Made by a program: the position numbers and the translations under genes. Of a stretch of 64,000 nucleotides of DNA, positions 48,651-57,105 are shown in pieces. The stretch covers positions 44,926 to 108,925 of the forward strand of contig CANCMG010000003.1 of the NCBI GenBank assembly GCA_947378965.1. Reading direction: 5' to 3'. Source of the stretch: Alcaligenaceae bacterium (GTDB taxonomy: Bacteria > Pseudomonadota > Gammaproteobacteria > Burkholderiales > Burkholderiaceae_B). The notes under the pieces were generated by a model, which was given only the letters and a program-made list of their open reading frames with translations, was not told the origin of the DNA and made no database searches. The stretch's first letter is position 1. Each line of letters starts with the position of its first letter.

Positions 48651-51320
48651 CAGGTCTTGTATTTCTGAGTCCGAATAACCGAGCATCTGCTTTAAAACAT
48701 GAACGTTATCTTCGCCGTAGCCAGGAGCACCACGATCAATGACCCCGCCAGCATACGCGGGGGTTGCACTCATTTTGACCGGAAACTCGTTGACAGGCCA
48801 GCGACCAATTTTGGTGCCGGTCACTTCAGTGAGCCACTCAAGTTCTTTTAACTGTGGATCCGTGTCGTAACGATCTGCTGCCGTCTGGCACACACCCGCT
48901 GGAACACCAGCGCTTTGCAAGCGCGCCATGCACTCGCTGGCATCTTGAGTCAACGCCCAAGCGCCGATTTTTTCATCCAGCGCATCTTGGTTTTGCAAAC
49001 GTAGTGCCAACGTACTAAACCGCAAATCCCATTGCAACTCGGTCAAGCCAGTTTGGCTCACCAACGCGTTCCATTCGGCGTCATCAAAACACGCAATTGC
49101 CAACCAACGATCTTCGCCGGCACAGCGATAAGCCCCGTGAGGTGCCGCTGGCTTATAGGGTGAACGGTTACCGTAACGCGTCCATTCGTTTCCGTTCGCT
49201 GACCAGTCGAGCACCGCGGTCGCCGTTTGATAAATACCGGCTTCGCACTGCGAAGCGTCAATCCACTGACCCTCGCCGGTTCGATTGCGATGGTAAACCG
49301 CACCCAGCGTGGCCAGCGCAAAGCCATAGGCGCCAATCCAGTCAAGGTACGAATAGCCCCAACCAGCGGGCATTGCCGGATCGGGACGGCCAGACATCTC
49401 TGTCGTGCCGGCAAACGAAGCTGCTACGGGGCCAACGGTGCGAAAGCGCCCATACTTACCAATACCGCCCATGCCCGATTGCTGCACATAAATAATGTCA
49501 GACTTGATCGACTTGAGTACCTCGTAACCCAAACCCAGACGCTCAAGTACCCCAGGAGAAAAACCTTCAGCAACGATATCTGACTGACGCGCCAACTCTT
49601 TCGCGATCGCCAGGCCCTTAGGGTGACGGATATTCAAAGACATGCCACGTTTGCCGGCATTTTTATTGTTGAACTGTCCGCCCATGTCTGAGTCAGTGAC
49701 GCCAAGCAAAGGCGCGGTCGCCACCTCACGCGCGGCACGGCCACCCACGGGCGACATCGCAGCCAGTCGGGTATCTGGATTTTCTTTCCATTCGACTTTG
49801 ATACTTTCGGCGCCCAACGCAGCAAGAATGCGCGTACCACCGGCCGAGGCCAAGAACCACGAAAAATCAAGAATCTTGATACCTTGCAACGCGAAGGGTG
49901 CTCCACGCGCTGAAATATTTTTAACTGTTGGGGTGTACTTAAACAGTTGAGCACGCCCATGTCCCTGAGATCCAGTTGACCCCGGTGCCTGAGACCCGTT
50001 TGGCGAGTGTGCCTGCGCACCGAGCTTCAAAGCGTCAATATTTTTAGGTGCACTCAGCAACGCAGTTAACTCGGCGTTGTGCTGCCCCAACAACGGGGCG
50101 CGCTTGCCCGCCTGCCAGGCCGTTGCAGTACTCAACCACTTGCTGGTCGGGTAGCGCAAGGCACGACCAAGCTCGGGGTGATGGATGTCGGTAAACGAAT
50201 GACGCATCAACCAATGCTCATCCAAAGCGTTTTCGTGCGGCTTGCGCACGGGCGCCCACAATAAACCCGCGTCTTGCGCTTCGCGCCAAGGCAAATCTTT
50301 ATAGTCATACGAGCCAACAAAATCGCGTATCACTTCAAGCATACGCACCGTTTCAGCATCCATCCCTGCAGAGCCGGGCGTGCTACGCGCCTTGAGATCC
50401 GCTGTGGCCGACGGCGCTTGTAAATCAGCCGCCTTGCCGTAACGATCTAAAAAGGGCACAAGCTTGGCTTTGTCGCGCGCCGACACGCCCCAGGTCATAT
50501 TCCAGCGCTTGTCTTTGGTCGCACTGACGTTGGGGATCGGGGTTGGTTTCTCAACCGCATGGCGAGCGGTCTGGCGATACAGCGGCGCTCGACGCATCAC
50601 CCAAGACATCACATCAAGCTCAGTATTTTTTGCAACCGCTTCGTGCACCGCGCACGAGAGATCTTGCCCTTCGCCGGTTGACTGGCGCGTAATCAACGCA
50701 GCCACCACCGCTGCCGTCATTTGTTCGGCAGCGATATGGTAAGCATGCCAAACCTGCGGCGCCACCGGCGGATGCTCATAATGACCATCCGCATTGCGGT
50801 CATAGCCGCAGCACATCATCACGCCGCCTAGCGCCAAATGAATCAGATCTGAACCCTTGAAATCTTTCCAAGGGCCGGAGTCACCAAAAGGTGTAATGCG
50901 CGCTGTGATCAGCGTTGGAAATAACTTGTTTAACGACTGCGCGGGCTTAAGTTGGGTCAAGAACTGACCGCAGGTGCTATCTAAAAAAATATCTGCTGTG
51001 CTTAACAGCTGTAAACAAGCAGCCTGGCCCTCTGTTGTATTGACATCGAGCTCTATCGATTTTTTACCTCGGTTATACGCGCAAAAGAAAATCGACCTCT
51101 CGGGGTCAGGTTGCTCGCCCAAGTATGGGCCGATATTACGGGTCGGGCTTCCGCCAATCGGCTCGATCTTGATGACTTCAGCACCCAGTCCGGCCAACAA
51201 TAAGCCACAATACTCGCCCAACTCGTCGGCGACCTCGATGACACGTAAGCCGGCCAACATTCCAGGCTTATCTTGTGGATTAGCGAATAACTCTGCGGCA
51301 TTGAAAGGCGACTGCGACAT
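48630..51320 (-). CDS. Fused class III (CaiB/BaiF) CoA-transferase, two domains
   Basis: An 896-residue protein with two CaiB/BaiF domains joined by a Gly/Ser/Gln linker near 430-460. Domain 1 (about 20-420) begins LAGLRVIEVADELGEYCGLLLAGLGAEVIK. Domain 2 starts at about 476 with LQGIKILDFSWFLASAGGTRIL. The catalytic aspartate forming the acyl anhydride is D660 in SYLDWIGAY. The matching site in domain 1 reads PQVWHAYHIAAE with no aspartate, so only the second half should be catalytic. It probably loads CoA onto an organic acid. It is divergent from the thiolase-like gene across a 189-base gap. Confidence 0.9.
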   Translation of the reverse strand: MSQSPFNAAELFANPQDKPGMLAGLRVIEVADELGEYCGLLLAGLGAEVIKIEPIGGSPTRNIGPYLGEQPDPERSIFFCAYNRGKKSIELDVNTTEGQAACLQLLSTADIFLDSTCGQFLTQLKPAQSLNKLFPTLITARITPFGDSGPWKDFKGSDLIHLALGGVMMCCGYDRNADGHYEHPPVAPQVWHAYHIAAEQMTAAVVAALITRQSTGEGQDLSCAVHEAVAKNTELDVMSWVMRRAPLYRQTARHAVEKPTPIPNVSATKDKRWNMTWGVSARDKAKLVPFLDRYGKAADLQAPSATADLKARSTPGSAGMDAETVRMLEVIRDFVGSYDYKDLPWREAQDAGLLWAPVRKPHENALDEHWLMRHSFTDIHHPELGRALRYPTSKWLSTATAWQAGKRAPLLGQHNAELTALLSAPKNIDALKLGAQAHSPNGSQAPGSTGSQGHGRAQLFKYTPTVKNISARGAPFALQGIKILDFSWFLASAGGTRILAALGAESIKVEWKENPDTRLAAMSPVGGRAAREVATAPLLGVTDSDMGGQFNNKNAGKRGMSLNIRHPKGLAIAKELARQSDIVAEGFSPGVLERLGLGYEVLKSIKSDIIYVQQSGMGGIGKYGRFRTVGPVAASFAGTTEMSGRPDPAMPAGWGYSYLDWIGAYGFALATLGAVYHRNRTGEGQWIDASQCEAGIYQTATAVLDWSANGNEWTRYGNRSPYKPAAPHGAYRCAGEDRWLAIACFDDAEWNALVSQTGLTELQWDLRFSTLALRLQNQDALDEKIGAWALTQDASECMARLQSAGVPAGVCQTAADRYDTDPQLKELEWLTEVTGTKIGRWPVNEFPVKMSATPAYAGGVIDRGAPGYGEDNVHVLKQMLGYSDSEIQDLIEQGVL

Positions 51321-51401
51321 AACGTGGTCCTCTGCTTTGTCTCAAGGCGAGCAACCCTCAAAGAGGGATCTGACCTTGTTTCTATTTGTTTTGATCACTA
51401 G

Positions 51402-51431
51402 CATCATGCCCCACAAAATGGGTATCATGCA
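51402..51431. promoter_or_regulatory. Imperfect inverted repeat between the divergent CoA-transferase and thiolase genes
   Basis: GCATCATGCCC (51402-51412) faces GGGTATCATGC (51421-51431) with nine of eleven pairs matched, separated by eight bases. The position in the shared 189-base upstream region of two divergent catabolic genes suits an operator controlling both. No regulator gene is adjacent, and no -10/-35 pair is clear enough to place it. Confidence 0.35.
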
Positions 51432-51509
51432 ACAGCGCCGTGTGTTTTATCTCGGCGTCGGCCACTGAGGCACCCAGACCTCAGAGCTTTAACGCCAAAG
51501 GATTTCGCT

Positions 51510-52640
51510 GTGAATGAACTACATGCGCTAAAAAACAAAATCGCGGTCGTTGGGGTCGGCAACACGGCCTATGGCGACTTTCCGTTAATCAGCGACTACG
51601 GTCTAGGCGCACAGGCGTTTAAATCTGCGATCTCAGATTGTGGACTGAACAAAGACGAGATTGACGGCTTGTTAGTGTGTCGTGTGCCGTCCTATGCCCG
51701 AATGGGTGAAGTGCTTGGCCTGAACCCACGCTGGACCATGACCCTGCCCGGGCACGGCCGTATGTCAGGCATGTCGATCATCGAGGCCATGCTGGCACTC
51801 GAAACCGGTGCCGCAAAATACGTCGCCTTAATTTATACCAATATCGGTCGCTCACGTCGCGTGAACTATGGCGGCGAAGACGCCTCAAGCTTCTGGAACC
51901 CCTGGGGGTTTACCTCGCCTGGTGCCGCACACGCCATGATGTTTCGTATGCATATGGCCAAATACGGCACGACCACGCGTCAGCTGTCTGAAGTGTCGGT
52001 GGCCTTTCGCAAGCACGCGTTGCTCAACCCAAACGCCGTCATGAAAAAGCCAATCACCTCTGACGACCACGCCACCGCCAGACGCATCACTGAACCCCTA
52101 GGTCTACTCGATTACTGCCTGATCAATGACGGTGCCGTCTGCATGATCCTAACAACCGCCGAGCGCGCCAAAGACCTCGCTAAACCACCCGTACTGATTT
52201 CAGGTGTCGGCGCACGCGACGCCTTCGAACGCAGCGCGATTTCAAATTTTGATCAAGGGTTTTGGTACAACGAAATCAAAGACGCCGGCACCCAAGCCTT
52301 TGAAATGGCCGGCGTCACCCACGACGACGTCGACGCCTTGATGTGCTACGACAACTTTAGCCCCACCGTACTGTTTAGCCTTGAAGGCCTAGGCTATTGC
52401 GGCCAAGGCGAATCAGGCGCTTACGTGCAAGGCGGCACCCTGCAACTTGGCAATAAGCTACCCACCAACACCGATGGCGGACATCTTTCAAACTCGTACA
52501 TGCAGGGCTGGGGGCTAAACGTCGAGGCCGTGCGTCAAATCCGTGGCGAATGCGGCGCGCGACAAGTGGCCGATTGCAACGTTGTGCAATACATCGCCTC
52601 GACCCCCTGCACCCGCTCAATCATCTACACAAAAGGCTAA
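51510..52640 (+). CDS. Thiolase-superfamily protein (lipid-transfer/Ltp-like), no nucleophilic cysteine
   Basis: A 376-residue thiolase-fold protein. It begins KIAVVGVGNTAYGDFP, and the C-terminal half has DALMCYDNFSPTVLFSLEGLGY and the NTDGGHLSNSYMQGWG histidine loop. In true thiolases the nucleophilic cysteine lies in the segment equivalent to GHGRMSGMSIIEAM, where this protein has serine. Such SCP-x/Ltp-like proteins pair with DUF35 partners; characterised pairs such as Ltp2-ChsH2 are retro-aldolases on steroid acyl-CoA. The DUF35 gene follows three bases later, so the two probably form one enzyme. Substrate unknown. Confidence 0.85.
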   Translation: MNELHALKNKIAVVGVGNTAYGDFPLISDYGLGAQAFKSAISDCGLNKDEIDGLLVCRVPSYARMGEVLGLNPRWTMTLPGHGRMSGMSIIEAMLALETGAAKYVALIYTNIGRSRRVNYGGEDASSFWNPWGFTSPGAAHAMMFRMHMAKYGTTTRQLSEVSVAFRKHALLNPNAVMKKPITSDDHATARRITEPLGLLDYCLINDGAVCMILTTAERAKDLAKPPVLISGVGARDAFERSAISNFDQGFWYNEIKDAGTQAFEMAGVTHDDVDALMCYDNFSPTVLFSLEGLGYCGQGESGAYVQGGTLQLGNKLPTNTDGGHLSNSYMQGWGLNVEAVRQIRGECGARQVADCNVVQYIASTPCTRSIIYTKG

Positions 52641-52643
52641 ATC

Positions 52644-53057
52644 ATGACAACCCAAACCTATGACAAGCCCTTGCCGATCATTGACGAACTCAGCAAACCC
52701 TTCTGGGACCACGCGCTTGAACATCGCTTATCAGTGCAAGCGTGCACACACTGCCGCCACCTACAGTTTCCACCCAGCCCCGTCTGCCCTAAATGCCTGT
52801 CAGACGAACAAGAGTGGCTTGTCGTCAGTGGCCAGGCCACCCTCTTATCCTGGGTCAAGTTTCACCGCGCCTATTGGGACGGCTTCATGCAAGACATCCC
52901 CTACGACGCCTGCCTGGTACAACTCAAAGAAGGCCCAATCATGGTGAGCAACTTCAGCGGCCCCACCCCCGCCAACGTTCACATCGGCATGCCACTCAAA
53001 GTCACCTTCGAACACGTCACCCCAGAAGTCGCCCTAAGTCGCTTCACCCCAGCTTAA
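52644..53057 (+). CDS. DUF35 / OB-fold zinc-ribbon acyl-CoA-associated protein
   Basis: A 137-residue two-domain protein. The rubredoxin-like zinc ribbon C-x2-C...C-x2-C is visible as CTHCRHLQFPPSPVCPKC, followed by an OB-fold (ATLLSWVKFHRAYW onward). This matches the DUF35/ChsH2 C-terminal family, which binds the acyl-CoA and completes the active site of Ltp-type thiolase-fold partners. It lies three bases after that partner gene. Its stop is followed by the 111-base repeats. Confidence 0.9.
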   Translation: MTTQTYDKPLPIIDELSKPFWDHALEHRLSVQACTHCRHLQFPPSPVCPKCLSDEQEWLVVSGQATLLSWVKFHRAYWDGFMQDIPYDACLVQLKEGPIMVSNFSGPTPANVHIGMPLKVTFEHVTPEVALSRFTPA

Positions 53058-53061
53058 AAAC

Positions 53062-53283
53062 AACCTAGGCAATCCACAACCCCAAGCACTTTGACCGCTC
53101 CGAAGCCGCGTATTTTTTGCTCAGCCAAAAAATCACCGGTTCGGGGCGAGCAAAGTGCGGGCGCAAGAAAAAAACCTAGGCAATCCACAACCCCAAGCAC
53201 TTTGAACGCTCCGAAGCCGCGTATTTTTTGCTCAGCCAAAAAATCACCGGTTCGGGGCGGGCAAAGTGCGGGCGAAGGCAAAG
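53062..53283. repeat. 111-base tandem duplication, each unit carrying a 73-base hairpin
   Basis: Copies at 53062-53172 and 53173-53283 both begin AACCTAGGCAATCC and agree at all but two of about the first 100 positions. Each contains a nested inverted repeat: GCACTTTG (53086) with CAAAGTGC (53151), then CGCTCCGAA with TTCGGGGCG, CCG with CGG, and ATTTTTTG with CAAAAAAT around a CTCAGC loop. The hairpin of copy 1 spans 53086-53158 and that of copy 2 spans 53197-53269. The array fills the 229-base gap between convergent genes; no gene is present there. Confidence 0.9.
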
Positions 53284-53286
53284 AAT

Positions 53287-56200
53287 CTAAGCAGCGCGAC
53301 TACCATCCGCCCCAGCCCCCGCCGCCTCAAACTCAGCCAGCAACCGTACCCGCAACGCCTGCGCACGCACGAGTGCAGCCTCTTTCACATGCCCATACCC
53401 CCGAATCTCTTCAGGCACCCCAGCCACCTCAACAGCCTTTTCCAGAGCCCCCCGCGAAAGCTTACCCAGCATCCCCAACACCGTCTCACGGTACTCAACA
53501 ATTAACGCCCGCTCAGCACGCCGTTCAGCCGTATACCCAAACACATCCATCCAAGTACCACGCAGCCCTTTAAGCTTTGCCAACAATCTGAACGCCACCA
53601 ACATCCGCGGCCCAAACTTAGCTTTAATCAAGTGCCCCTTACCATCACGCTTCGCAAACAAAGGCGGCGCCAGATGAAAATGCACAGACCAATCCCCCTC
53701 AAACTGCTCGTCCAAACCACGTAAAAACTCACCATCGGTATAAAGCCTCGCCACCTCATACTCATCTTTGTAAGCCATCAGCTTAAACAGATAACGCGCA
53801 ACCACCAGCGTCAAGCGTTGCGTACCGCAAGCCTGCATTTCAGCGTCCGACACCCGATTCACAAACTCCACATACTCTGAAGCGTAAGCCTCGTTTTGAT
53901 ACTCGCGTAAACACGCTGCCCGATGCTCACGCACTTGTTCAACCTCAGTCCCCGCGCGTTTAAATTCAACCACCGTTGCTCCGTGTGGTGTTGGATTAGA
54001 CGCTTGATGCCCGGCCCCAAGCAACTGAGCCACGAACTGCGGCTCGTGCGCAGCGCGACGCCCCCAATTGAAGGCTTCGAGATTCTTTTTGACCTGAACA
54101 CCATTTAAAACAATCGCCTGCTCAAGCGAGCGATGATGCAAAGGGAGCCAACCTTGCTGATACGCAAACCCCATCAACAGCGGATTGGCGTAGACCGCAT
54201 CGCCCAGCAACTTCACTGCAATCTCAGAGGCATCGACACTTTGAATACGACCCGCGCCACAGGCCTGCTCAAGCTCTTGGCGCAGCTCACGTGCTGCCAG
54301 CGTCCAGTTTGGGTTGCTAATAAACGCGGCTGTCGGCGCAACATCCGCGTTTAACAACATCCGAGTGTGCGCCGGCCGCATCCGCGTCACCGCCTCGACG
54401 CTCGAACCCACCACCAAATCCGCACCCAACACCAAATCAGCCTGCCCTAGCGCAATACGTGTATTTAAAATGTCTGCCGCGGTTGGCGCAATGATGGCGT
54501 GTGAAAACACGGCCCCACCCTTTTGCGCCAAGCCCGCCATATCAAGCACCGAGCCGGCTTTGCCCTCTAAATGGGCGGCCATCCCTAATAACTGGCCAAT
54601 CGTCACAACACCCGTGCCACCCACACCCGCTACAAAAATACCGTACGACCCAGTCAGTTCAAGCCGCGCCGGGTCTGGCACAGTCTGCGCCTGCGCGTTG
54701 CTCGGCTCAATCAGTTTTGGCCGACGCAACTGCCCACCTTCAACAGTCACTAAGCTCGGACAAAAGCCTTTCAAGCAAGAATAGTCTTTGTTACAGCTCG
54801 ATTGATTGATGACACGCTTGCGACCTAACTCTGTTTCAAGCGGCTCAATCGATAAGCAGTTTGATTGTGTCGAACAATCACCACAGCCCTCACACACGCG
54901 TGAATTAATGACCACACGACGTGCCGGATCAGGATAGGCCCCGCGTTTGCGCCGACGGCGTTTTTCGGTGGCGCACGTCTGATCATAAATCAGTGCAGTC
55001 ACCCCAGACACTTCGCGCAATTCTTTTTGAATACGATCCAGTTCATCGCGATGCACCACTGGCACACCTCTGGGCAGCCCCGCCATCTGTGTATATTTTT
55101 CTGGCTCATCGGTCACCACTACGACTCGACCCACGCCCTCTGCCAGCACTTGTGCTGCCATCACCGGCACGGTGATTTGACCGTCGACAGGCTGGCCGCC
55201 AGTCATGGCGACAGCATCATTAAATAAAATCTTATAAGTGATGTTGACGTTCGCTGTCACTGCCGCACGAATGGCTAATAGCCCTGAATGAAAATACGTG
55301 CCATCGCCCAAATTGACGAACACATGGTTTTCATTTGTGAACGGAGCTTGTCCGATCCACGGTGCGCCCTCGCCGCCCATTTGGGTGAAGACATGGGTAC
55401 TGCGATCCATCCACAGCGCCATATAGTGACAACCAATGCCTGCCATGGCGCGCGAACCTTCGGGCACGCGCGTTGACGTATTGTGCGGACACCCCGAGCA
55501 AAACCAAGGCTTACGCTCAGCCACCACGCGCGGGCGCGCCAACTCAAGCTCGCGCGCCGCAATAAAGGCTAAGCGCGCTTCGATCTGCGCGCGAACCTGA
55601 GCGGGCAACTCAAGACGCAGCAAACGGGTGGCAATCGCACGCGCAACCATAGAAGGAGAAAACTCGTAATGCGCTGGCAACAACCAAGGGCTTTGCGGCA
55701 CCGCCCATTCGCCACCATCCTTATCGTCAAACTTACCCACCACGCGCGGGATTTTTTTACCGCGGCCAATCCAACCAAACAGTTCTTCTTTCACTTGGTA
55801 CTCGAGCATCTGCCGTTTTTCTTCAACCACCAGAATCTCGTCAAGGTTTTCTGCAAAACTAAGTAAGCTCGTCGACTCAAGCGGCCACACCATTCCAACT
55901 TTAAAGAGCCGCACACCAATTTGTTGGCACACCTCAGGCGTCAAGCCCAGATCATGCAGGGCCTGCGTCGTATCCAGGTACGCCTTTCCTGAGGTGATAA
56001 TGCCAAAACGCGCCTGTGCATCCGGCACCGACCAAAGCTGACGATTCAAGCCATTCGCACGAGCAAAAGCCAGTGCCGCATACAATTTTTGATCAAGCAG
56101 ACGCGCCTCTTGGGCGAGTGGCGTATCGCCAAGACGAATATTCAAGCCCCCTTCGGGCAGCGTAAAGTCTTGCGGGATATTGACTTGAACGCGTTCAGGA

Positions 56201-56913
56201 TCAACGTCGACGGTAGCCGAAACTTCGACAATATCGGTAATACACTTCATCCCCACCCACAGACCGGCATACCGACTCATGGCCCAACCCAGCACCCCAT
56301 AATCCAGAATCTCTTGCACGCTTGAGGGAAACAAGACGGGTATGCCACAGGCCTTCAAAATATGATCGCTTTGATGCGGCAGTGTGGATGACTTTGCAGA
56401 ATGGTCATCGCCTGCAACCACCAACACGCCGCCTCGTGGTGAGGTGCCAGCAGCGTTGGCGTGCTTAAACACATCACCACAGCGATCAACGCCAGGGCCT
56501 TTACCGTACCAAAGGCCAAAGACGCCATCATATTTAGCACCCTCAAACATATTGACTTGCTGCGAACCCCACACAGAGGTCGCTGCTAAATCCTCATTCA
56601 CACCTGGCTGAAACACCACATGGTGTTGCTTAAGTCGTTCGGCGGCCTTCCAAAGATTTTGATCCAAGCCTCCTAGCGGCGAACCCCGATAGCCAGAAAT
56701 AAATCCAGCGGTATTGAATCCATCACGCTCATCGCGCACGCGTTGATTCATTGGCAAGCGCACCAAGGCATGCACGCCACTGAGCCACGCGCGACCTGAG
56801 GCAAGATCGTATTTATCGTCTAACTTGACGGCGTTTAAGGCCTGCAACTGTTTATCTGAAAACGGGGCATTCATTTGTCTCGACTCCTTGTGAGTAGTGT
56901 GGCCCGCTGCCAT
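53287..56913 (-). CDS. Fused indolepyruvate ferredoxin oxidoreductase (IorA-IorB type)
   Basis: A 1208-residue cytoplasmic enzyme that oxidatively decarboxylates aryl or branched 2-oxoacids to acyl-CoA. The N-terminal third is the pyruvate-ferredoxin oxidoreductase-like domain. A TPP-binding region follows (GDGTYFHSGLLAIRA, then NDAVAMTGGQ). A ferredoxin-like motif, CEGCGDCSTQSNC, with CNKDYSCLKGFC, sits in the middle. The gamma domain (VAGVGGTGVVTIGQLLGMA) and a C-terminal helical extension complete it. The fused architecture is usual in Burkholderiales and Rhizobiales. It runs convergently to the thiolase/DUF35 pair. The stop is 4 bases from the 111-base repeats. Confidence 0.93.
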   Translation of the reverse strand: MAAGHTTHKESRQMNAPFSDKQLQALNAVKLDDKYDLASGRAWLSGVHALVRLPMNQRVRDERDGFNTAGFISGYRGSPLGGLDQNLWKAAERLKQHHVVFQPGVNEDLAATSVWGSQQVNMFEGAKYDGVFGLWYGKGPGVDRCGDVFKHANAAGTSPRGGVLVVAGDDHSAKSSTLPHQSDHILKACGIPVLFPSSVQEILDYGVLGWAMSRYAGLWVGMKCITDIVEVSATVDVDPERVQVNIPQDFTLPEGGLNIRLGDTPLAQEARLLDQKLYAALAFARANGLNRQLWSVPDAQARFGIITSGKAYLDTTQALHDLGLTPEVCQQIGVRLFKVGMVWPLESTSLLSFAENLDEILVVEEKRQMLEYQVKEELFGWIGRGKKIPRVVGKFDDKDGGEWAVPQSPWLLPAHYEFSPSMVARAIATRLLRLELPAQVRAQIEARLAFIAARELELARPRVVAERKPWFCSGCPHNTSTRVPEGSRAMAGIGCHYMALWMDRSTHVFTQMGGEGAPWIGQAPFTNENHVFVNLGDGTYFHSGLLAIRAAVTANVNITYKILFNDAVAMTGGQPVDGQITVPVMAAQVLAEGVGRVVVVTDEPEKYTQMAGLPRGVPVVHRDELDRIQKELREVSGVTALIYDQTCATEKRRRRKRGAYPDPARRVVINSRVCEGCGDCSTQSNCLSIEPLETELGRKRVINQSSCNKDYSCLKGFCPSLVTVEGGQLRRPKLIEPSNAQAQTVPDPARLELTGSYGIFVAGVGGTGVVTIGQLLGMAAHLEGKAGSVLDMAGLAQKGGAVFSHAIIAPTAADILNTRIALGQADLVLGADLVVGSSVEAVTRMRPAHTRMLLNADVAPTAAFISNPNWTLAARELRQELEQACGAGRIQSVDASEIAVKLLGDAVYANPLLMGFAYQQGWLPLHHRSLEQAIVLNGVQVKKNLEAFNWGRRAAHEPQFVAQLLGAGHQASNPTPHGATVVEFKRAGTEVEQVREHRAACLREYQNEAYASEYVEFVNRVSDAEMQACGTQRLTLVVARYLFKLMAYKDEYEVARLYTDGEFLRGLDEQFEGDWSVHFHLAPPLFAKRDGKGHLIKAKFGPRMLVAFRLLAKLKGLRGTWMDVFGYTAERRAERALIVEYRETVLGMLGKLSRGALEKAVEVAGVPEEIRGYGHVKEAALVRAQALRVRLLAEFEAAGAGADGSRAA

Positions 56914-57105
56914 TGACGCGATCGCTCTTTTGAAGAAACTTAATCAACCCCGGGCAAGTATTCAAGGCTTGGGATACGTCTGACTCAAGTGACGTTAGCT
57001 CTGTTTTAACCCCGTCTGAGCGCTGCGGCAAGTCCTGTCTGAGGCAGGCATAATGCAACGCTAGTACCCTCGAGCCCCAAAACGCTGACGTGACAGAAGA
57101 AAGAT

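Noticed and set aside
53091..53573. A 160-residue plus-strand open frame across the 111-base repeats.
   Set aside because: It is low-complexity, has no family motif, overlaps the indolepyruvate oxidoreductase 3' end antisense, and its repeated peptide simply reflects the DNA duplication.
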